From Methanobacteriota archaeon (GTDB lineage Archaea; Thermoplasmatota; E2; JACPAO01; JAHWKR01), in contig JAHWKR010000029.1 of the NCBI GenBank assembly GCA_019347805.1, forward strand, positions 1 to 41,882: a stretch of 41,882 nucleotides of DNA, given 5' to 3'. The number at the start of each line of letters is the position of its first letter. Within the stretch, counting starts at the first letter, position 1. The translations under genes and the position numbers were made by a program. Below, one piece after another: positions 35,883 through 41,882 of this stretch. The notes beneath the pieces were generated by a model. That model saw only the letters and a program-made list of their open reading frames with translations. It did no database searches and was not told the DNA's origin.

Positions 35883-36312
35883 GGCAGGTCGCCGAGTCCG
35901 CCGGAGCCTTATAAATATTTGAGGGTGGGACCGCGGGGGCCGCGCGGGAGGGACCGGGAGATCCTGCCCCACGCAGGGGACGTTTCGATTTCACCACCAT
36001 GTCGTTTATGTGCCCCCGTCCTCTGTCTGGTCCCGTATGTCTTGGCGGTGTTCTCGGGTCCCCACCCCCCGCACGACCCTCCACAGGGTCGAGACCTGGC
36101 CGTGCTTTTTAATAGCAGGAGACTTCGTCGACCCGAGCCCCCTGGATGTCCTGGGAGGGATCGCGATGAATATGTATCGCCAACTTGCCAAATCTGATGC
36201 CTCTCGTCCAGTGGATGCTTTCCGTACAAGACAAGCTTTAAGTCCTCATGCGGGACTTGGAGTGCGTCTCGATTCACTTTCCGTGAATCATGGGACGTAC
36301 AGGTGGTCAAAA
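35883..36312. other. Divergent control region between the Wzz-like gene and the AbrB-type gene
   Basis: Minus strand: ATTTATAA (about 35909-35916) fits a promoter for the Wzz-like gene. Plus strand: CTTTTTAATA (36105-36114) is a strong TATA-like box, followed by GGAGG (36154-36158) and ATG at 36166, which is in frame with the AbrB-type protein. A second box, CTTTAAG (36234-36240), and a palindrome (36271-36289) lie closer to the ATG at 36313. From 36166 to 36312 the DNA is AT-richer than its surroundings, as expected of a leader rather than coding sequence, but a 49-residue N-terminal extension cannot be excluded. Confidence 0.5.
36271..36289. promoter_or_regulatory. Perfect 7-bp-arm inverted repeat upstream of the AbrB-type gene
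   Basis: GATTCAC-TTTCC-GTGAATC lies 23 bases before the ATG at 36313 and just downstream of where a transcript from CTTTAAG (36234-36240) would begin. That is a natural position for autorepression by the encoded dimeric AbrB-type protein. It could alternatively form an mRNA hairpin near the ribosome-binding region. Confidence 0.5.
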
Positions 36313-36516
36313 ATGGACGAATTTGTCCGCAGGGTCTACGAACGAGGCAAGGTCACGATCCCGAAGGAGCTCCGCGACATCTATGGTGTCCGCGACGGCG
36401 ACCTCGTGAAACTCAGGATCGTCCGTGTCGTCCAGAACACAGACCTCGGCGCCGAGAAGAAAGAACCCACGATCGAGATCGTCGATGACGATGACGACGC
36501 CGTGGAGGTGGCCTGA
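36313..36516 (+). CDS. AbrB/SpoVT-type DNA-binding regulator
   Basis: The 67-residue protein starts MDEFVRRVYERGKVTIPKELRDIYGV, the swapped-hairpin AbrB/MazE fold that binds DNA as a dimer, and ends in an acidic tail (VDDDDDAVEVA). An AGGTGGTC Shine-Dalgarno-like sequence lies 4 bases before the ATG. An in-frame ATG at 36166, with its own GGAGG and TATA-like box, would extend it to 116 residues. The stop is immediately followed by the ATG of the 1387-residue secreted protein, so they share a message; autoregulation is inferred from the nearby palindrome. Confidence 0.85.
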   Translation: MDEFVRRVYERGKVTIPKELRDIYGVRDGDLVKLRIVRVVQNTDLGAEKKEPTIEIVDDDDDAVEVA

Positions 36517-39500
36517 ATGAAGCTCCTTGCGATCATCATCACCCTCACCATGCTCGGTGCCACCGGGTTGGCCGCGGTCGTCGTGGTCCCCACGTTCACC
36601 GAAGACACCCCGTCTGACCTTGCCACCACTGAGACGTCTTCCCTCGGAGACGGATCCGACACGCTCCAGGTCCCGTTGTCCGGACCCACCAGTCCGGTCT
36701 TCGACGCCATCAACGAGACCTTCGCGACGGCGCGCGCTACCGCGTGCGCCCAAGCGACCACCGACAGCGGTCTCTGCGAAGCCCTGACCGCCGCCCTCAA
36801 GAAGGCCCTCGACGACGAGGTCTCCATTCTCGAGGGCACGGCCCACGGGGCACGGAGCGCCGACCCGCTCGCCGTCCTCGAGGACGCCATCGAGGCGGGC
36901 TTTGAGACCGCCGCCAACGTCATCAACACCGCCGTCGCGGCCTACTACGCCGCCGGTGAGGAGAACGACCTGGCCAAAAAAGGTGGACTCCACTTCACCA
37001 AGATCCTCAAAGACTCCGACGGTGACGGCACCAACGACACCTTCCTCGATTACGATGGCGACGGCCGGGCGGACGCCTGGGCCATCGAATACTCACTCAA
37101 GGAGAACTGCCAAAGCCCCTTGCCTGCCATGGTCAAGGTCCCTGGCATCTTCGTCCACCAGTGGTTGCCGCCCTACATCTTCGACGAGGTCCTTCCGTGG
37201 GCCACCGGCGCGAAGCCCGCCACCGACTGTTACGACGAGGCGGCCGAGACGGACCAGACACACCAGTCCAGGGTCACGACCTATGTCACCATGCAGAGCC
37301 AGTACAAACAGTACCGCAAGTCGTTCATCACGAGCGACTACATCTACACCCCGCAGGACGGCACCCCCCCGGGCGCCATGTTCTTCGACCGGACGGACGC
37401 CACCCCCTATTTCGGCAAGATCACCGCCGCCGTCGAAGGCAACAAGGTCCAACTCTTCCTCTGGACCAACGCCCAGGACGCGGCACGGACCAAGAGCGAC
37501 CGCTCCGGGGTCACGGAACCCGTCCAGTTCGCCATCATCACCATCGACGGCGACACACCGGCACGACTCGTGACGCTCGAGATCCTCGATAAGCAGATCA
37601 CCCATCACAAACCCGACGGGATCGTCTTCGTCGCCCCGTTCGACCTGAGCAAGATCATCCTGATGCCACCGCACGACCTGGACGGCGATGGCGACTGGAA
37701 CCACAACGAACTCACGTCGTTCCCCCTCGCGAACCCCCTCAACCCGAAATCGGTGGCCGGTGACGCCGACGGCGACAATTGCTACAACAACGAGATCGCC
37801 GCCGAGCGGCAAGGGCACAAACGCAACGAGACGACCACCCAGGACCGCACCCAGACGGACAATGACTGTTTCAAGCGCCCCTGGACCGTCTCATTCGACA
37901 TCGTCGACGATGAACCTGACCTGGACGGGATCACGATCTACGACGACATCGTCATCACGACGAACGCGACCCGCAACGAGGATGAATGGGATTTCAACGA
38001 ATCGACCCCGCCGGTCACCCGCGTCGAGGTCGTCCGCGTCAAAGGCGCCGAGACATCCATCCACCACGATTCGGCCACCACCCTCTGCACCCTCACAGAG
38101 GAGCACATGGCCAACATCAGTGCCGGTACCATCGTGCAGACCTGCGATAAGGACACCTCGCCCGACGCCGACGCCTGGCCCGACGAGACCTACTCCATCT
38201 TCTATATCGTCTGTGTCATGTACGAGAAGATCGGTGAGAAATGCGCCGGCGACAAAGCACGATCGGTCGTCAAGGTCGTGAACATGCCGATCGGCACCCT
38301 GTACGGCTATGAGGATCTCCCTGACGTGGAACCGCACCGCGAGGGCGTCCCCGCCGGCGACGTGCTGCTCCGCTTCAACGCGTCGCACCCCGCCCACGAC
38401 CTGGCGACGGTCTCGATCAAGGTCACCCCGCGCACCTGCTGTGCATCGAACGGCGACCACCTGAGCGCGACCCCTGCAAGGACGTTCACCGTCCCGTTCA
38501 CGGACGACCCCCGGCTCGTCTACAACGCGACCAACGAGGAGTACGAGTTGACGCTCGACACCAGCGAATGGCCCCACTGGCGCGACCTCGTGACGAACAA
38601 GGCGGCTTTCCTTGGCGCCAAGCTCGCGCTCACCTTGACGACGGAAAGGGGTGGCCAGTCGCTCCCTTCGACCCACCCCACGGGTAGCAAGGACTTCGTC
38701 GAGTACTTCAACAACGAACCCCCGCAGGTCCAACCGGAGACCCCGGAGATCCTTGTCCCGGACCCGGACAACGCCAACCGCACGATCGTGTTCCGCCTCC
38801 GCTATATCGACCGTGACGGCCAGGCCCCCGCGAAGGATGGCATCCACGTCACCGTCGACGAAGGTGACGGCATCGTCGTCGATGATTGCAAGCCCGAGGA
38901 ACGCGCCCCGTCGGGCGCCGAACTCGTGACCGGCGTGAAATACAATCCTGGGGACCGCATCTGGCGCTGCAGCTGGAACGCAGGACCCCGGGCCGGCACG
39001 ATCGACTGGTCGGCGACCGTCCGCGACCCGGACGGTGGCGTCAACAGCACGACCATCACCGGTCTGAACCTCACCATCGCGGACGCAGCACCCGTCCTGT
39101 CGGATGTCTCCAGCGAGGTCTATGCCGCGGGCACGAGCGGTCCGACGAGCGTCAACATGACGGTCTCGGTCCACTATGTCGACGACAGCGATGCCCCCGC
39201 CTGGATCCGTGCCACGCTCACCAACGCCGAGCACGGCACACGGGTGCTCTCGATGCCGCGCTGCCCGATCGAGCGGATGCCTCCAGAGTCCGTTCAAGAG
39301 GACGAAAACCCGCTCCGCGACACCACAGCAGACGCCTACCATTGTGCCGGTGTCACGCTGCCCGAGTTGACGGTATGGAACGTGCAGATCGACGCCGAGG
39401 ACGTGCGCGGCTCGACCGCCACGTACGCGGCATCGGAACCGATCAAGGTCCCGGAGGCGTGCGACCATTGCATGGACAACACAGGTCTCTTCGCACCCGG

Positions 39501-40680
39501 CGGTGAGGCTTTCGAAGAGGGCGTCAATGCCCTCAACCCGGCCCTGGCTCTCGTCTCGCCCCCGTTCCGTCCCGGTGACGACATCGATGACCCGACCGGG
39601 ATCTTCGGCTCGATCCCGACCTACGTGGACGACAACCCGCGCAACTACATCCCCGACCTCATCGACGGGATCGTCCAGAGCGACATCTATACGGTGAACG
39701 CGGACGGGTCGATCCAGCTGAAGGATTCATGGAAGATCTCGGTCATGCAGACGCATGATGCAGGGACGATCCGTGAGAAGGAGTGTTCCGAGGCTTTGAA
39801 CACGTGCGCCCCGAAGATCGAGCTCCCCCGGTTCGAGGCGCTCAAGATCGAGATCAACAAGAACGACGCCTTCTATGGCCTGAGCGTCTGCTTCATCCGG
39901 ACCTGCTATATCCAGGACCGCGACCTCCGGACGCTCGACTTCCGGACGACGCCGCAGGGCTTCGTCATCGGTTTCGAGACCACGAACCACCTCAAGCAGG
40001 GCACCAAGTTCGCCGGACGCATCGAGCTCGATGCGACCCGTCTCGGTGCTCCGGGCGAGGGGGCCGGGACCGTGTTCCAGGTCGCCTTGATCGGTGCCGG
40101 GAACGACCTGTGGGTCAATGTCACCTCGAATCCGGTGAACGCCTACTTCGGTGCCAACGGCATCTTCGCCGACGAAGGGTTCGACGGCAGGGACCTCTAT
40201 GGCTGGGCGTTGATGGACCGCGAGACGCAACAGAAGGTCGCGGATCAGCCGGTCTACAAGGGCTCCGAGAACCCTGATGGCCAGTCTTACAAGGCGTGCA
40301 TCATCGGCGTCTGCTTCGATGTGCCCTACGCCTTGTTGCCGCAGCTCGGCATCGAGCGGAACGCGCAGGGCGAGTTCAGTGTCTGCCTGGACCTCAACGT
40401 CAAGGAGGCCGGTGGCAAACAGTGCCAGAAGCAGCCTGATGGCCTGCCGGGTCCGGATGACATCCCGAAGAACCCCGACGAGGCGTTCTGTCAGGGAGAC
40501 GGCGAACCGCTCATCGGGTCGTGCGAGGACGGCACCTGGAAGCGTCCGGAGCCGAGCACGGACCCGGACGAGTTGCTCGAACCGGTCCATGGCGTGATCT
40601 GTCAATACGTCGAGAACCCGCATGTGGCGGAGGACGGCCGTTGTGAAGACGGTCGCTACATCCCTCCGGGAGGTGTCTGA
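36517..40680 (+). CDS. Large secreted multidomain protein (1387 residues) with duplicated N-terminal module and Cys repeats
   Basis: The protein has an N-terminal signal (about 1-21). Residues about 118-426 form the module shared with the protein at 1933-3045, with calcium-type loops (DSDGDG and DYDGDGRADAW near 167-188, DLDGDGDWN near 387). Several Ig/cadherin-like beta domains follow (about 430-1000). A further globular region precedes two C-terminal two-Cys repeats ending CEDGTWKRP and CEDGRYIPP. No C-terminal membrane helix or sorting tag is present, so attachment to the cell is unexplained. GGAGGTG lies 6-7 bases before the ATG, which abuts the AbrB-type stop. Function is unknown; a surface, adhesion or structural role is inferred. 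Confidence 0.88.
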   Translation: MKLLAIIITLTMLGATGLAAVVVVPTFTEDTPSDLATTETSSLGDGSDTLQVPLSGPTSPVFDAINETFATARATACAQATTDSGLCEALTAALKKALDDEVSILEGTAHGARSADPLAVLEDAIEAGFETAANVINTAVAAYYAAGEENDLAKKGGLHFTKILKDSDGDGTNDTFLDYDGDGRADAWAIEYSLKENCQSPLPAMVKVPGIFVHQWLPPYIFDEVLPWATGAKPATDCYDEAAETDQTHQSRVTTYVTMQSQYKQYRKSFITSDYIYTPQDGTPPGAMFFDRTDATPYFGKITAAVEGNKVQLFLWTNAQDAARTKSDRSGVTEPVQFAIITIDGDTPARLVTLEILDKQITHHKPDGIVFVAPFDLSKIILMPPHDLDGDGDWNHNELTSFPLANPLNPKSVAGDADGDNCYNNEIAAERQGHKRNETTTQDRTQTDNDCFKRPWTVSFDIVDDEPDLDGITIYDDIVITTNATRNEDEWDFNESTPPVTRVEVVRVKGAETSIHHDSATTLCTLTEEHMANISAGTIVQTCDKDTSPDADAWPDETYSIFYIVCVMYEKIGEKCAGDKARSVVKVVNMPIGTLYGYEDLPDVEPHREGVPAGDVLLRFNASHPAHDLATVSIKVTPRTCCASNGDHLSATPARTFTVPFTDDPRLVYNATNEEYELTLDTSEWPHWRDLVTNKAAFLGAKLALTLTTERGGQSLPSTHPTGSKDFVEYFNNEPPQVQPETPEILVPDPDNANRTIVFRLRYIDRDGQAPAKDGIHVTVDEGDGIVVDDCKPEERAPSGAELVTGVKYNPGDRIWRCSWNAGPRAGTIDWSATVRDPDGGVNSTTITGLNLTIADAAPVLSDVSSEVYAAGTSGPTSVNMTVSVHYVDDSDAPAWIRATLTNAEHGTRVLSMPRCPIERMPPESVQEDENPLRDTTADAYHCAGVTLPELTVWNVQIDAEDVRGSTATYAASEPIKVPEACDHCMDNTGLFAPGGEAFEEGVNALNPALALVSPPFRPGDDIDDPTGIFGSIPTYVDDNPRNYIPDLIDGIVQSDIYTVNADGSIQLKDSWKISVMQTHDAGTIREKECSEALNTCAPKIELPRFEALKIEINKNDAFYGLSVCFIRTCYIQDRDLRTLDFRTTPQGFVIGFETTNHLKQGTKFAGRIELDATRLGAPGEGAGTVFQVALIGAGNDLWVNVTSNPVNAYFGANGIFADEGFDGRDLYGWALMDRETQQKVADQPVYKGSENPDGQSYKACIIGVCFDVPYALLPQLGIERNAQGEFSVCLDLNVKEAGGKQCQKQPDGLPGPDDIPKNPDEAFCQGDGEPLIGSCEDGTWKRPEPSTDPDELLEPVHGVICQYVENPHVAEDGRCEDGRYIPPGGV

Positions 40681-40681
40681 G

Positions 40682-41461
40682 ATGAAGACCCTCTACCTGA
40701 TCGTCGTGGCGCTCTTCCTCCTGCCCTTCGTCGCCGGTACGGCGATGGCGGCCGACGACGACAACGACGGGATCGATGACGGTCACGAGCCGCTCATCTG
40801 CGGCTCTGGCGGTGCGAAGCTCGTCTTGAACACGGTCAAGTCCGGTACCTGCAGCGAAGACGGAAGGGACTTCACGTCACCGGTCCCGCTGCCGGGTATC
40901 GACCTGAGTGCCGTCTACAAGATCCTGTGCGGCAGTGAGGCCGGGAAGGGGATCGAGGACCCGGATGACCCCCGCGACGGCTCTTGCACCTATGACGGCG
41001 GGTCGGCGACCTATCAGCCGCCAGGTCCGGACGCCTTGGGTCTGAACCGGACCGCGGTGGCCTGTCAGACCGATGAGGCTGCGCTGGATCTTCCGGGTGC
41101 GGTCGTCGACGATGCCGATTGTGACGGCGAACCGAACGTCGGCGAGGTCAATCGCCTCGTTGCCGACCCGGGGGCGACCGTCGCCGATCCGACGTGCAAC
41201 AATCCGTTGGTGCATGACAACCGGACGGAGCCCTGCAGTACAGGTGGCGATGAGGACCCGGTGCCGGACGAGTTGCCCTATTCGTGCTGGCGGGGCGAGA
41301 CGAACCCGACCGTGCTGTTGACGCAGCTCATCGACGATATCGACTGTGATGGCGATCCGAACGTCTACGAGTTGACCCGGTTCATCTTCGGCGCGAACGG
41401 CGACCCCACCGACCCCACGACCTGGAAGCCGGACCCGGGCTACAACCCGCTCCTGCCATAG
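40682..41461 (+). CDS. Secreted Cys-rich protein with dockerin-like calcium loops
   Basis: The 259-residue product has a signal peptide (about 1-23) and two pairs of internal repeats. The first pair (Cys40-Cys57 and Cys83-Cys102, each followed by a DG and then Pro) resembles the C-terminal repeats of the preceding large protein. The second pair (Cys128-Cys147 and Cys202-Cys222) contains DADCDGEPNVGE and DIDCDGDPNVYE, which look like EF-hand or dockerin calcium loops. GGGAGGTG lies 6 bases before the ATG, one base after the upstream stop, so it is cotranslated with the large protein and may bind it. No anchor is seen. Confidence 0.85.
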   Translation: MKTLYLIVVALFLLPFVAGTAMAADDDNDGIDDGHEPLICGSGGAKLVLNTVKSGTCSEDGRDFTSPVPLPGIDLSAVYKILCGSEAGKGIEDPDDPRDGSCTYDGGSATYQPPGPDALGLNRTAVACQTDEAALDLPGAVVDDADCDGEPNVGEVNRLVADPGATVADPTCNNPLVHDNRTEPCSTGGDEDPVPDELPYSCWRGETNPTVLLTQLIDDIDCDGDPNVYELTRFIFGANGDPTDPTTWKPDPGYNPLLP

Positions 41462-41498
41462 ACCGCCTCCTCCTCTCTCCACCCCCTTCCTCCTCCTG

Positions 41499-41517
41499 TT
41501 TTTTCTCTCTGTTTTTC
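41499..41517 (+). terminator. T-rich terminator of the AbrB/secreted-protein operon
   Basis: Two T runs (six Ts from 41499 and five from 41512) lie in a C/T-rich stretch 37 bases after the stop at 41461. Such tracts end archaeal transcripts without a hairpin. Confidence 0.6.
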
Positions 41518-41598
41518 GGAGCCAGAGCGACGGCCACGGGCGCCGGCCGGCCGCCCCTTCACAAGGGATAAATAGCCCCATCTGAATCGACCCCGAGT

Positions 41599-41608
41599 CT
41601 TATATAAA
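41599..41608 (+). promoter_or_regulatory. TATA-like box for the last gene
   Basis: CTTATATAAA is centred about 28 bases before the ATG at 41632, indicating a leaderless transcript. Confidence 0.78.
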
Positions 41609-41631
41609 GCGCCTTCCTGGAGCGAAACCTG

Positions 41632-41882
41632 ATGGACCTGTCCTCTTCTTCTCGTCGAACCGTCATCCGCCTCGGTGTGGCCTTGGTCGTCCTGTCGCTC
41701 GGAGCCACCGTGCTCGCGCAGCCCGGCGTCCAGTCGCCGCCTTTGTACCGGGAGCCGAGTGCCTCGGAGACCAATGTCAACGGGCGTGCCGTCGACCCGT
41801 TTCTCGGGACGAACGGGTTCATCGCCGCGGATGACAACGTGACGTTCCGGATGACCTATCGCTGCATCAGCGGCTATGATGC
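41632..41882 (+). CDS. Exported protein, N-terminal fragment (runs off the right edge)
   Basis: The visible 83 codons encode a basic start, a hydrophobic signal (about residues 12-30) ending near an Ala-Gln, and the beginning of a mature region containing FRMTYRC. Too little is visible to name a family. It has its own strong promoter and is likely another secreted or surface protein, in keeping with the neighbourhood. Confidence 0.7.
   Translation, partial: MDLSSSSRRTVIRLGVALVVLSLGATVLAQPGVQSPPLYREPSASETNVNGRAVDPFLGTNGFIAADDNVTFRMTYRCISGYD

Noticed and set aside
37891-39468. 525-codon minus-strand frame
   Set aside because: Antisense to the large secreted protein, which has a signal peptide, Shine-Dalgarno and a paralogue; the antisense frame has none of these.

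Overview
The window looks like a chromosomal segment of a high-GC archaeon. The signs are TATA-like boxes about 25-30 bases upstream of start codons (several genes look leaderless), a mix of Shine-Dalgarno-led and leaderless genes, many GTG/TTG starts, an AbrB-type regulator, a PGF-pre-PGF-like surface protein and archaeosortase-type C-terminal tags. A Thermoplasmatota-like lineage is plausible, but no rRNA or tRNA is present to prove it. Most of the window concerns the cell surface: secreted proteins, membrane proteins, a protein-sorting system and polysaccharide synthesis.

Layout. 1-1.5 kb: 5' part of smc (minus strand). 1.9-11.7 kb: a secreted calcium-binding-type protein, a polytopic GT-C-like membrane protein, a small membrane protein, a large FtsX-like permease with inserted Ig-like domains, another membrane protein, and a Gly-Tyr-rich PGF-pre-PGF/Ig surface protein followed by a membrane protein. 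11.8-17.6 kb: a compact exosortase (archaeosortase) locus. It has two paralogous secreted proteins ending in a VPEF + hydrophobic + RRR/RR tag and a 67-residue protein carrying the same kind of tag. Divergently there is an exosortase with its Cys-Arg-His triad, an EpsI-like partner and a DUF4129 membrane protein, then a YdjM-like membrane hydrolase.

17.8-28.3 kb: a tightly overlapping minus-strand polysaccharide operon in transcription order: flippase, pyruvyl-transferase family, Wzy-like polymerase, GT4, WcaF-like acetyltransferase, WcaI-like glycosyltransferase, GDP-mannose dehydratase, GDP-fucose synthase and polyprenyl-phosphate sugar transferase. The upstream six genes are AT-richer than the rest. 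The composition boundary falls inside the wcaI-like gene, at the junction of its two GT-B domains, which suggests a swapped cassette.

28.6-30.9 kb: an unknown membrane protein and an AbiE-like toxin-antitoxin pair whose nucleotidyltransferase is frameshifted. 31.0-35.0 kb: DUF4350-MoxR-DUF58-membrane protein operon. 35.0-35.9 kb: a Wzz-like chain-length protein. 36.2-41.9 kb: an AbrB-type regulator coupled to a 1387-residue secreted protein that shares a ~310-residue module with the protein at 1.9 kb, then a Cys/calcium-repeat secreted protein and the start of another exported protein.

Working picture (inference): the polysaccharide operon and Wzz-like protein build a fucose-containing surface polymer, the exosortase system processes and anchors tagged proteins, and the large secreted proteins populate the same envelope. 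This resembles the bacterial association of exosortase with exopolysaccharide loci.
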